Positions 18,017 through 26,363 of a stretch of 64,000 nucleotides of DNA are shown here, one piece after another. The notes below the pieces were generated by a model. The model was not told the DNA's origin and searched no databases. It worked only from the letters and a program-made list of their open reading frames with translations. A program made the position numbers and the translations under genes. Positions within the stretch are counted from its first letter, which is position 1, and every line of letters starts with the position of its first letter. The DNA is from Variovorax sp. PAMC 28711 (GTDB taxonomy: Bacteria; Pseudomonadota; Gammaproteobacteria; Burkholderiales; Burkholderiaceae_C): assembly GCF_001577265.1 (NCBI RefSeq), contig NZ_CP014517.1, forward strand, positions 1,975,001 to 2,039,000. Reading direction: 5' to 3'.

Positions 18017-20254
18017 CTATGCGGCGACCCCACCCCTCACCCGCACCGTCGAAAAAGCAAACGGCGGCAACCCTTTCAACAACCGCTGCCCATACGACGT
18101 CCGCACCAACCGCCTGTCGTAGCAATACACAGACGCGCGATCCTCCTCGCTGCGAATCGCGCGTCCCACCCACTGCGCCAATCGAATCGCCGTGGCCGGC
18201 ACGACGAGTTCGCTGAAAGGATCGCGGCCCACCGTGCGCAGCCATTCGGCGCGCGCCTCACCGACCGGATCGTCGGGTGGCGCGAACGGGAGCTTGGCGA
18301 TGAAAACCGCTTCGCACAGCGTGCCCGGCAGGTCGAGCCCTTCGCCGAAGGACTGCATGCCGAAGATGATCGACGGCTGGCCTTCGGCCACACGGTGGCG
18401 GTGCGTGGCCATGAGCTGCTGGCGCGGCATCGCGGTCTGGGCCAGCACGCGCGGCTTCAGCTCGGGCGGCAGCGCCTCGAGCGCCAGGCGCAGTTGCTCC
18501 CGCGAGGTGAAGAGCACCAGGGCACCGTGCCGCACGTCCGCCAGGTCGCCCATCAGCAACTGCACCATCTGCGCGACGTAATCGGCATCGCGCGGGTCGG
18601 CACGGGTTTCGATCGCGATCAGGCGACCCTGCGCGGCGTAGTCGAACGGGCTCGGCACTTCGAGCGTGGTGGCGGCAGCGTCGCCCTGCAGACCCGATTC
18701 GCGCAGGAAGAAGTCGAAGCTGCCGCAGCTGGTGAGCGTGGCCGACGTGAGCACGGCACCGCGCACCTTGCTCCAGAGCTGGTGCCGCAAGGTGGCGCCG
18801 GGCAACAGCGGGCTGGCGTGCGCCTGCAGCGTGGGCTGGTCGCCGTCGACGTCCAGCGTGAACCATTTGGCGGTCGGCACGCCGTCGGGCGGGGCGTCGC
18901 GCAGCAGCAGCCGGGCGGTGTCGAGCGTCTGTTCCAGCCGGGGCGCCAGGGCGCCGAGCTGCGCATACACGGCCGACAACTTGCGCGCCATGGCGGGTTG
19001 GTCGCGCAACTCGGCACGCAAGGCCGTGGCGATGACGCGCAGCGCCTCCAGGAAACCTTCGGCGTGGTGCGCGACACGGCCCAGCGGCCCCTGCAACGCT
19101 TCGGGCAGCGCCCCGAGCGGGAGCCGCACGCGCGCCGGACCCCGGCCCGGCGCAGCGTTCGGGTCGGCCTGCAGCGCGTCGCCGTACAGGTCGAGCACCA
19201 GCCGCTCGGTTTCCTGCAGCGCCTGGCGCATCTGCGAGGCATGCGCCGGAATGTCGGCCACCTCCGTCACCTCGAAGCGCACGCCCACGCGCACGGCCCG
19301 TTGCGCCAGCCGCTCGACCCAACCGTGGCGACCCAGGTCCATGCGGCAGGCGAACTGCGCGAGCGCCGTGGCCGGCAGGTGATGCGCTTCGTCCAGCACC
19401 AGCAGGCAGTTGTCGAGCTCGGGCAGCTGCCGGTTGCCGAGCGTGGCCAGCAGCAGGTCGTGGTTGACCACGATCACCTGGGCGCCGACCAGCGTCTTGC
19501 GGCGCTCGTAGTAGACGCACTCGTTGAACGACGGGCAATGCTTGCCGGTGCACGACGCCGCCTCGGCGGCCATCGGCAGCCAGGCCTCGGCGACGAGCGG
19601 GGTGTCGAGCGAGTCGCGATCGCCGTCCCAGGCGCCGCTGGCCAGCGTTTTGGCGACGCCGGTGTAGAACTGCAGCCGCGCCTCGACCTCGTGCGCGGGT
19701 CGGGCCGGGCGGCTCGCCGACTCGGGGGCGTCGTGGGCGTCGTCGTTGGCGAACAGGTCGCCGTAGCTGTCGTCGCCCGGCTCGGCGTCGACGACTTCCA
19801 CGGCCACGCCGGTCAGACGTTCCAGCTTTTGCACGCACACATAACGCCCCCGGCCTTTCGCCAGCGCGAAGCGAAAAGGCGTGGGCAGCAACTTGGCCAG
19901 CGCCGGCAGATCCTTGTGGACCAGCTGCTCCTGCAGCGCGACCGTGGCGGTCGAGATGACGACGCGCGTGTTGCGCGCCAGTGCGAGCGCGATGGCGGGC
20001 GCGCAGTAGGCGAGCGACTTGCCGACGCCGGTGCCGGCCTGGATGACCGCGATGGCACGCACCGGCGGATCGGCCGGGCCATCGTCCTCGCTTTCATCCT
20101 CGCTTCGCGCCTTGCCGAGCGTTGCCGAAGCGAGCGTTCTGGCGACCTGCTCCGCCATGCGCCGCTGGCCCGCTCGGCTGCGGAAACCCTGACTGGCCTG
20201 GACCACCCCATCGAACGCCTGCAGGGCGGACGCGGCCCATTCCAAAGATGACAT
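18017..20254 (-). CDS. dinG: DinG-type ATP-dependent DNA helicase (iron-sulfur, XPD-like)
   Basis: The protein has 745 residues from the ATG at 20254 (MSSLEW); a longer frame continues over the efflux gene and is not used. Walker A is AGTGVGKS at 73-80 and the DEAH box is at 288-291 (VLDEAHHLP). Cys140, Cys235, Cys240 and Cys246 fit the four ligands of a 4Fe-4S cluster. The C-terminal helicase block includes SFGEGLDLPGTLCEAVFIAKLPF and AIRLAQWVGRAIRSEED. DinG helicases unwind DNA with 5'-3' polarity and act on R-loops and other structures during repair. Confidence 0.94.
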   Translation of the reverse strand: MSSLEWAASALQAFDGVVQASQGFRSRAGQRRMAEQVARTLASATLGKARSEDESEDDGPADPPVRAIAVIQAGTGVGKSLAYCAPAIALALARNTRVVISTATVALQEQLVHKDLPALAKLLPTPFRFALAKGRGRYVCVQKLERLTGVAVEVVDAEPGDDSYGDLFANDDAHDAPESASRPARPAHEVEARLQFYTGVAKTLASGAWDGDRDSLDTPLVAEAWLPMAAEAASCTGKHCPSFNECVYYERRKTLVGAQVIVVNHDLLLATLGNRQLPELDNCLLVLDEAHHLPATALAQFACRMDLGRHGWVERLAQRAVRVGVRFEVTEVADIPAHASQMRQALQETERLVLDLYGDALQADPNAAPGRGPARVRLPLGALPEALQGPLGRVAHHAEGFLEALRVIATALRAELRDQPAMARKLSAVYAQLGALAPRLEQTLDTARLLLRDAPPDGVPTAKWFTLDVDGDQPTLQAHASPLLPGATLRHQLWSKVRGAVLTSATLTSCGSFDFFLRESGLQGDAAATTLEVPSPFDYAAQGRLIAIETRADPRDADYVAQMVQLLMGDLADVRHGALVLFTSREQLRLALEALPPELKPRVLAQTAMPRQQLMATHRHRVAEGQPSIIFGMQSFGEGLDLPGTLCEAVFIAKLPFAPPDDPVGEARAEWLRTVGRDPFSELVVPATAIRLAQWVGRAIRSEEDRASVYCYDRRLVRTSYGQRLLKGLPPFAFSTVRVRGGVAA

Positions 20255-20301
20255 GCGGCGAGTGTTGCACGGCCGCGCGGGCGCCCCGCGCCCCACGAGG
20301 G

Positions 20302-20748
20302 TCAGGCAGGCTGCGGCGCGGCCTCCGTCCCGGCAGCCGATGCCGGCAGACCAAACACGCGATCGAATCCCCAGTTGAAGACGAAGGTGTAGATCAGGAA
20401 GAACACCACCAGGCCGAGGTCCATCATCAGCGCCTGCCACAGGCTCACGCCCAGGAACCAGGCGAACACCGGCACCAGGAATGCGACCAGGCCGCCCTCG
20501 AAGCCCACGGCGTGCGCGATGCGCCGGCGCAGGCTGCGGCCGCGCACGGCCTGGCGCGATTCCCAGCGCTCGAACAGCGCGTTGAACGTCAGGTTCCAGA
20601 GCACGGCAATGACCGACGCGATGACCGCCAGCACGCCCGAATGACCGAGCCCTTCGCCCGACATCAGGGCCAGCCCGATGCTCGCCGCCACGATGGCGAT
20701 GCCTTCGTAGAGCGAGATGTAGACGACCCGACGCTTGATGCCCTGCAT
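20302..20748 (-). CDS. PACE-family efflux pump (AceI-like)
   Basis: The protein has 148 residues with four membrane helices in two homologous halves, the plan of the bacterial transmembrane pair domain. Each half has the family signature: RRVVYISLYEGIAIV near residue 6, and RRRIAHAVGFEGGLVAF near residue 74. Glu15 matches the essential Glu15 of AceI. PACE pumps export chlorhexidine and related biocides, and natural polyamines such as short diamines. The divergent LysR gene at 20849 mirrors the aceI-aceR arrangement. The short region between them holds a T-N11-A box. Confidence 0.9.
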   Translation of the reverse strand: MQGIKRRVVYISLYEGIAIVAASIGLALMSGEGLGHSGVLAVIASVIAVLWNLTFNALFERWESRQAVRGRSLRRRIAHAVGFEGGLVAFLVPVFAWFLGVSLWQALMMDLGLVVFFLIYTFVFNWGFDRVFGLPASAAGTEAAPQPA

Positions 20749-20822
20749 GACCTTGTTCTTTCAAAACTGAGTGGTTCCGGCCACTTTATGTGTGACTGGC
20801 TGATAACAAAAGTCATCTTCTT

Positions 20823-20835
20823 TCAGTTCTACTGA
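20823..20835. promoter_or_regulatory. LysR-type box between the PACE pump and its regulator
   Basis: TCAGTTCTACTGA is a perfect interrupted palindrome of the form T-N11-A, the classic LysR recognition pattern. It lies 13 bases before the LysR start and 74 bases before the divergent efflux gene. Binding there could both repress the regulator gene and activate the pump. This rests on pattern and position only. Confidence 0.5.
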
Positions 20836-20848
20836 TAGATTGAGGGCC

Positions 20849-21778
20849 ATGAGTTTCTCCAGCGACAACGTCGACGTGTTCCTGGCCGTGCTGGACCATG
20901 GCTCCTTTTCGGCTGCCGCCCGGGCGCTGCGCCGGGTGCCATCGGCCGTCAGCATGGCCATCGCCCACCTCGAGGCCGAGCTCGACCTGCCGCTGTTCGA
21001 TCGCACCGGGCGCGAACCCCGACCGACCGCCGCGGCCCGCTCGCTGGAACCGCAGGCGCGCCTCATGGCCGCGCAGCTGAAGCTGTTGCAGGTGCACGCG
21101 CTGGCGCTCACGCAGGGCCTGGAGAGCCGCCTCACGCTGGCGATCGCGCCCGAGCTGCTGGCCGCGCCGTGGAGCGCATCGCTGGCGACGCTGGCGCTCG
21201 AACATCCGCTGCTCGAAGTCGAAGTGCTGGCCGCGCCGCAGGGCGACGCGCTCGCCATGCTGCACAGCGGCCGCGCCCAGCTGGCGCTGGTGTTCGAGCG
21301 GCCCAGCCTCGACGGCCGCGAAGCGTTTCAGGAAGTGGCGAGCGATCTCATGGTGGCGGTGATGGCGCCCGACCATCCGGCGCTCACGGCAGCCGGCGGC
21401 AGCTTCCGCGAAGCGCATCTGACCTCGACGCGCCAGATCGTCGTGGCCGGCCGCGACCTCGCCATCAGCGATCCGCGCTTCGTGTTCTCGCGGCACGTCT
21501 GGCGCACCGACAACGCGCTCGCCGCGCTGAGCCTGATCACCGCCGGCCTCGGCTGGGGCTGGCTGCCGCGCACCTTCGCGCGCCCGCACGTGGCGACGGG
21601 TGCGCTGGTCGAGATCCCGTTCGACAACCTCACGAACGGGCTCGACCTGTGGGTCGACGTGGTGTGGTCGCGCGAACGGCCGCTCGGCCTGGGCGCGCAG
21701 CGCTTCGTCGCGTTGATTGCGCGCACTAAGAACGCGGCCGAGGCCGCCGACGCTCAGGCTTCTTCGGCTTCGCGGTAG
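20849..21778 (+). CDS. LysR-family regulator, divergent from the PACE pump (AceR-like role)
   Basis: The protein has 309 residues from the ATG at 20849. A TTG 9 bases upstream is in frame but less likely. The N-terminal helix-turn-helix reads [45 protein letters not shown] (read in parts), which is the LysR form. A periplasmic-binding-like effector domain follows. It diverges from the PACE pump gene, as AceR does from AceI, so it likely activates the pump when a substrate is present. It converges on metH part 1 and the two 3' ends overlap by 25 bases. Confidence 0.9.
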   Translation: MSFSSDNVDVFLAVLDHGSFSAAARALRRVPSAVSMAIAHLEAELDLPLFDRTGREPRPTAAARSLEPQARLMAAQLKLLQVHALALTQGLESRLTLAIAPELLAAPWSASLATLALEHPLLEVEVLAAPQGDALAMLHSGRAQLALVFERPSLDGREAFQEVASDLMVAVMAPDHPALTAAGGSFREAHLTSTRQIVVAGRDLAISDPRFVFSRHVWRTDNALAALSLITAGLGWGWLPRTFARPHVATGALVEIPFDNLTNGLDLWVDVVWSRERPLGLGAQRFVALIARTKNAAEAADAQASSASR

Positions 21779-22803
21779 AACGCGTTGCGCACGACGCGAC
21801 CCGGCACCGGCGCCACGGCCTGACCGATCGCGGCAATGTGGTCCGGCGTGGTGCCGCAGCAGCCGCCCACGATGTTCACCAGCCCTTCGGCCGCGAACTC
21901 GTGCAGAAGGCGCGAGGTGACGTCGGGCGTTTCGTCGAAGCCCGTGTCGCTCATCGGGTTGGGCAACCCGGCGTTCGGATAGCAGCTGATGAAGGTGTCG
22001 CCGGCCACCTTGGCCAGCTCCTGGATGTACGGACGCATCAGCGCCGCGCCGAGCGCGCAGTTCAGGCCGACGGCCAGCGGCTGCGCATGGCGCACGCTGT
22101 GCCAGAAGGCCGTCACGGTCTGGCCCGAGAGGATGCGGCCCGACGCGTCGGTCACGGTGCCGCTGATGATGAGCGGCAGGCGCTGGCCGGTGTTGTCGAA
22201 ATACTCCTCGACCGCGAAGAGCGCGGCCTTGGCATTGAGCGTGTCGAAGATCGTCTCGACCAGGATCAGGTCGGCGCCGCCTTCGACCAGCGCTTCGGTC
22301 TGCGCGTAGTAGGCCGCGCGCAGCGATTCGAAGTCGATGTTGCGGGCGCCCGGATCGTTCACGTCGGGGCTGATGCTCGCGGTCTTGGGCGTCGGGCCGA
22401 GCGCGCCGGCGACGAAGCGCGGCTTGTCGTGCGTGCTGTATTTGTCGCACGCCGCGCGGGCGAGCTTGGCCGACTCGACGTTCATCTCGCGCGCCAGATG
22501 CGCCATCTTGTAGTCCTCCTGCGCGATGGTCGTCGCGCCGAAGGTGTTGGTCTCGACCATGTCGGCGCCGGCCGCGAGATAAGCCTCGTGGATGTCGCGG
22601 ATCACGTCGGGGCGCGTGAGCGAGAGCAGTTCGTTGTTGCCCTTCACGTCGCGCTCGAAATCCTTGAAGCGCTCGCCACGGTACTGTTCTTCGGTGAGCT
22701 TGAAGCGCTGGATCATCGTGCCCATCGCGCCGTCGAGGATGGCGATGCGCTGCGAGAGGATGCCGGGCAATGCCTGGCCGCGGGTGTAGACGAGGGGCTT
22801 CAT
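21754..22803 (-). CDS. metH: Methionine synthase, homocysteine-binding part
   Basis: The protein has 349 residues from the ATG at 22803 (MKPLVYTR). A 28-residue upstream extension in frame is not family-like. It matches the N-terminal Hcy domain of Met[35 protein letters not shown] and [15 protein letters not shown]. The zinc ligands are expected at GLNCALG and [10 protein letters not shown]. It should work as a separate subunit with the 918-residue protein encoded at 14803-17559. About 4.2 kb with dinG, the PACE pump and a LysR gene lie between the parts. No SAH riboswitch is visible before this gene. Confidence 0.95.
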   Translation of the reverse strand: MKPLVYTRGQALPGILSQRIAILDGAMGTMIQRFKLTEEQYRGERFKDFERDVKGNNELLSLTRPDVIRDIHEAYLAAGADMVETNTFGATTIAQEDYKMAHLAREMNVESAKLARAACDKYSTHDKPRFVAGALGPTPKTASISPDVNDPGARNIDFESLRAAYYAQTEALVEGGADLILVETIFDTLNAKAALFAVEEYFDNTGQRLPLIISGTVTDASGRILSGQTVTAFWHSVRHAQPLAVGLNCALGAALMRPYIQELAKVAGDTFISCYPNAGLPNPMSDTGFDETPDVTSRLLHEFAAEGLVNIVGGCCGTTPDHIAAIGQAVAPVPGRVVRNAFYREAEEA

Positions 22804-22920
22804 GGGGCGATTGTAGAAACGCGGGTACCAAGGCTTCCGCAGCGCTCGAAAGCCCTCACTCTGTACGCTACGATCTTGGCGGTCCATTCGCTTTCCGAGT
22901 GGCCGTCAGGGAGTTGAACA

Positions 22921-22992
22921 ATGAATATACGGACGATCCGTTGCGTCGTCGGTTTGCTGCGCCTTGGGCATGAACTCGAGGCGCGCCCATGA
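22921..22992 (+). CDS. Possible 23-residue leader peptide coupled to the hydrolase gene
   Basis: An ATG at 22921 preceded by AGGGAG opens a frame of 23 codons whose TGA overlaps the start codon of the hydrolase gene by ATGA (22989-22992). The peptide is basic (MNIRTIRCVVGLLRLGHEL, then EARP) and resembles no known family. It may couple translation into the downstream gene or be the end of a lost gene. It could also be chance, because the frame is so short. Confidence 0.3.
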   Translation: MNIRTIRCVVGLLRLGHELEARP

Positions 22993-25346
22993 TCCTCAGC
23001 CCACCCTTCCTTCCGCTTCGCGTCACCGGCTCGACAGACGACACCTGGCTCGACCAGGCCATGGCGCAACCCAACTCGCGCCTTCCCCGCACCGAAGCCC
23101 TCGAAGGCTCCTTCCCCCTCAGCTACAACCTCGCCTTGCACAACGGCATCCACCTGCAGGCACCCCAGGCGAGCGGCGCCAGCCTGCCGGTGCGCGCCAT
23201 CGCCGATGGCGAAGTCGTCTTCGCCAGCGAACCGACTGCCCTAGACCCCAGTGTCGATCACGCCCAGAACTACAACCCCTTCGATCCACCCAACGTCAAG
23301 ACCGCCGCCTGGACCGACAACGGCTGCGTCATCCTCCAGCACAAGACCGAAATCGGTGCCAATGGCACCACGCCCACCGAGCTCGTGTACTACAGCCTGT
23401 ACATGCACCTGTCGAGCGTCGCCAAAATTGCAGTTGCCCCCGGCAAGTCCAAACGACCCCTGCATAAAGGCGATGCGATCTGGCGCAAGGACGAGATCGG
23501 CACCGCCGGGCAGATCTACGGCCACAAAGGCCAGATCCACTTCGAGATCTGCCTGGACGCGGCCAACCTGCAAAAGCTCATCGGTCGTGTCCCGGACTGG
23601 GTCGAACCCGCCATAGCGCCCGCCGCCTTGCCTGCACCGACCGCAGACGGCCGCATCGACAGCGTCTTCGGCAGCCTGTACTTCTATTTGCCGGCAAGTA
23701 CCCCGACGGATACCGGCACCAGCTTGCCGAAGAACCACCTGCGCCGCACCGGCGGCACCACGCTGGGCACCGCGCTCTGGGTCCGCATGACCTACGAACT
23801 GGGCGGATGCACCTTCGAGACCTTCGATGAGCGGGGCCGCAAGGTGAGTGCCATGCCGACAGAGCCCGACGTCGAATACGAGCTCTACAAACTCGCCAAC
23901 GCCCGCCACGACAGCTTGACGGCGCCTGCAGCCGGTGCACCGGCAAGCAGCAGTCCCAGCGGTTGGTACGAACTGCTCCGGTTCGGCCGTAACCTGGGCC
24001 GCGGCCCGGCGGCGACAGACAAGGACCCTCTGCCTTCCAACGCAGCGCACTGGCGCCGCATCGCCGATGCCAATGGCCAGAAGGTGTGGGCCGATTTGAA
24101 CGCCAGCGGCAGCTTCAAGTTCAGCGATGCCGACTTCCTGCCGGCCATGGGCTGGAACTGCATCCAGGACGACACCAGCCCGAACGATCAGCGCTGCGAT
24201 TCAGCCAACCTCAAGAACCTGATCCGCGATCCGGATGCAACGAACACCCGGCGCATGGAGACCAGCGAACTGGCAAGGCGAATCGGCGACGAAGCCGTGA
24301 AGCAAAAACTCCGGCGCGCGATCTGCAAGTTCCCGAGCGAGTGGGACCGGGCGAGTGTCAAGGCGCGCTATGGGTTCGTGCAGGACTTCGAGGGTTTCAA
24401 GAAGGCGCCGGAAGCTTGGCCCAACCTGCAGAAACACTTGGAGGCGCTTAGCTTCGACAACCTGCCGCAGGGGTTCAAGGACGCGGACTGGCGGGTGCAT
24501 CCGCGGGAGTTCATTGGAATGATGCGACGGTGCTTGTGGTTGAGCGTGAACGAGGCCATTCAAATGTTCCCTCGGTCGGCGCTTCGAAAGACCGGCGCTA
24601 CCACTTGGGCGAACGAGACGGTGAGTTTTGGGCGGCGAAATCTCGAAGACAACCTGATGCCGCTGAACAGAGCCGCCCGCAAATATTGCATCACGACATC
24701 GCAGCGATTAAGTGCGTTTTATGGAAACGCGATGCAAGAAACTCAGTGGTTCGCATTGTTGGCTGAAGGTGGCGGGCCGAGCACGCGCTATGCCCCGTGG
24801 TACGGAAGGGGATTCTTGCAACTTACCTGGCCCGCAAATTACTTAAGGTATGCAAGGTTCAGAGGGATGAACTTCAGTCCGCTGTTGGAATCGCAGCTTG
24901 GGGCCGCGCAAAAGACTGCTGACACGTCGCGCAACAATGCGACCTTGCAAGCGCTGGAAGGACGACTACCGCTCGACCTGGTCGCCCTTCGAAATTCTCT
25001 CGCGGACTCTAGATCGCAACGACATACGCCGAGCGATAGCGCGGGGGCCTATTGGGCGTGGAGCGAAGCAAACTCAAGCGCCGACCCGGCCGCAGCGTTC
25101 AAGAGAGTCCCCGTAATTACGTCGAGCGGCGCTGTTGTCTACTACACACACAGCAGTTTCGGGAACGTGGCGGCGACTGTGAATGTTGGGCATCCGTCGA
25201 GCAACTTCGGATCGATATATGGGGTGCAAGCGCGGTTCCAAGCCTACGTTTCCGCCGTGTTGGTGCTGACGGACTGTGAACAGTTTGCGGATGCTCAAGG
25301 ACAAATGAAATGTTTGCCCGACGGGTGGATCAGGAGAGTCCTATGA
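22989..25346 (+). CDS. Two-domain peptidoglycan hydrolase, candidate antibacterial effector (M23-like plus GH19/lysozyme-like)
   Basis: The protein has 785 residues and no signal peptide, although both recognisable domains act on peptidoglycan. Residues 40-190 resemble an M23 (LytM) endopeptidase: NLALHNGIHLQAP (His51, His55), YYSLYMHLSS (His140) and GQIHFEI (His184). The usual HxxxD is HxxxH here, and the first His of HxH is Gln182. Residues 565-640 resemble GH19/phage lysozymes: AMQETQWFALLAE, with Glu584 as likely catalyst, and YGRGFLQLTWPANY. Residues 220-420 form an unknown middle region. No signal peptide, two wall-cutting domains and an overlapping secreted partner suit a type VI secretion cargo. 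No vgrG, PAAR or T6SS gene is present here. Confidence 0.75.
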   Translation: MILSPPFLPLRVTGSTDDTWLDQAMAQPNSRLPRTEALEGSFPLSYNLALHNGIHLQAPQASGASLPVRAIADGEVVFASEPTALDPSVDHAQNYNPFDPPNVKTAAWTDNGCVILQHKTEIGANGTTPTELVYYSLYMHLSSVAKIAVAPGKSKRPLHKGDAIWRKDEIGTAGQIYGHKGQIHFEICLDAANLQKLIGRVPDWVEPAIAPAALPAPTADGRIDSVFGSLYFYLPASTPTDTGTSLPKNHLRRTGGTTLGTALWVRMTYELGGCTFETFDERGRKVSAMPTEPDVEYELYKLANARHDSLTAPAAGAPASSSPSGWYELLRFGRNLGRGPAATDKDPLPSNAAHWRRIADANGQKVWADLNASGSFKFSDADFLPAMGWNCIQDDTSPNDQRCDSANLKNLIRDPDATNTRRMETSELARRIGDEAVKQKLRRAICKFPSEWDRASVKARYGFVQDFEGFKKAPEAWPNLQKHLEALSFDNLPQGFKDADWRVHPREFIGMMRRCLWLSVNEAIQMFPRSALRKTGATTWANETVSFGRRNLEDNLMPLNRAARKYCITTSQRLSAFYGNAMQETQWFALLAEGGGPSTRYAPWYGRGFLQLTWPANYLRYARFRGMNFSPLLESQLGAAQKTADTSRNNATLQALEGRLPLDLVALRNSLADSRSQRHTPSDSAGAYWAWSEANSSADPAAAFKRVPVITSSGAVVYYTHSSFGNVAATVNVGHPSSNFGSIYGVQARFQAYVSAVLVLTDCEQFADAQGQMKCLPDGWIRRVL

Positions 25347-26095
25347 AAACTCCTCGCGCCGAAATATTTAGCCTCTTGCTCGTATTGGCGATGTGCGGCG
25401 GTGCAGAAGTCTCTGCGCAAAAAGTGAGTGTTGTCGTTCCCGCGCCGCCTGCTTCGCAGTCGACTATGCCGACAGTCATCGCGACAGTGCACGGGAGTTG
25501 CAAGCTGGTTGTTGGTGATCTGCAAGGTGGTTATATCGAAGGCCCCAATCAAGAAAGCCCGGATGCCGTAGCGATTTACTTTAATAACTTTTCAAAAAAT
25601 TGGGCGCAGGTTGTCAACATTCCGTTAAATTGCAAATCAAATTTGCATCCTGAGGAATCGAATTTAAACGAAATTAATATTGCCCTTGGTGTCACTCGAA
25701 GAGATGGTAAATGGGTTCCGGCCGATGGAAGAGAGCAATCATGCGATCCACATCGATTTGGCCGCGATGAAAGAAGTAAAGTTAATAGAAGTTCTCCGTG
25801 TTTTTATCCCGAGGAGCATTTCAAAATCATTAATTTCAAAGGAAAAAACTGGATAGGTGTCGGCGTGCTGTTGGACGAGACCAGTGGGAAGCCTCAGTTC
25901 AGACAACGCAAGTTCAGTTATTGCCTTAAAGAAGAAACCTCGACCTCAGCGCTGTGCGGGTACACACATGTGCGTTACCTGATGAACCCCAAACACGACG
26001 TCCTAGACAAGGTGCTAAAGATTTTTTCGAGCATTGAATTCGTCAATTCAGCATCGCAGCCGCCCGCTCCCGATCACAGCATTAGACCTAGATAG
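25343..26095 (+). CDS. Low-GC secreted protein, candidate immunity protein for the hydrolase
   Basis: The protein has 250 residues. The ATG at 25343 overlaps the stop of the hydrolase gene by ATGA. A signal peptide (IFSLLLVLAMCGGAEVSAQ) directs it to the periplasm, where a peptidoglycan-cutting effector would act. The mature protein has six spaced cysteines (GSCKL, LNCKS, SCDPH, SPCFYP, YCLKE, LCGYT), suggesting disulfides. Base composition is clearly AT-richer than the neighbours, a sign of transfer. I do not recognise the family. The immunity role is inferred from overlap, location signal and the decayed second copy downstream. Confidence 0.65.
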   Translation: MKTPRAEIFSLLLVLAMCGGAEVSAQKVSVVVPAPPASQSTMPTVIATVHGSCKLVVGDLQGGYIEGPNQESPDAVAIYFNNFSKNWAQVVNIPLNCKSNLHPEESNLNEINIALGVTRRDGKWVPADGREQSCDPHRFGRDERSKVNRSSPCFYPEEHFKIINFKGKNWIGVGVLLDETSGKPQFRQRKFSYCLKEETSTSALCGYTHVRYLMNPKHDVLDKVLKIFSSIEFVNSASQPPAPDHSIRPR

Positions 26096-26125
26096 GATCG
26101 ATAACTCACTTCGCCTCGGAGTAGC

Positions 26126-26363
26126 CCGCGAGAAATGTCTCATGCGGACCATGCTTCTATCCACGGGACGAACGCGAGACCTTGGGCCTTAAAGCAAAAT
26201 TGGGATTGCGCGGCCAGTCAATGGAACGACAGGGATTCAAATTTAATCAGCCAGCCTTTAACTCCCCGGAAGCGGCGATATTTCTACCGCAGTGTTGAAG
26301 GATCTCACCAGCATCGAGTTCGTCAACGGCGCACGGGCAACGCCCGAACTCAGTACGCGCTAA
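26126..26363 (+). pseudogene. Decayed second copy of the candidate immunity gene (C-terminal half)
   Basis: One frame reads RNVSCGPCFYPRDERE and ends at a TGA (26297-26299). It matches RSSPCFYPEEHF of the intact gene. After a shift of frame the sequence reads AVLKDLTSIEFVNGARA and stops at TAA (26361-26363), matching KVLKIFSSIEFVNSAS and a similarly placed C-terminus. So both anchor blocks of the upstream gene are present, in the right order and spacing, but no frame joins them. I see no start codon or N-terminal half. It is best read as a tandem duplicate of the immunity gene that decayed. Its end overlaps the hutG stop on the other strand by 14 bases. Confidence 0.65.

Noticed and set aside
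17672..20251. An 859-codon plus-strand frame over the intergenic repeat and dinG
   Set aside because: It is antisense to dinG and shows no family motif.
22804..22920. A second SAH riboswitch before metH part 1
   Set aside because: None of the conserved blocks (CCGAGG, CAGGCTCGG) is present.
26096..26349. A separate small gene between the immunity candidate and hutG
   Set aside because: The longest frame here lacks a ribosome site and cuts across the decayed immunity copy, whose blocks explain the sequence better.
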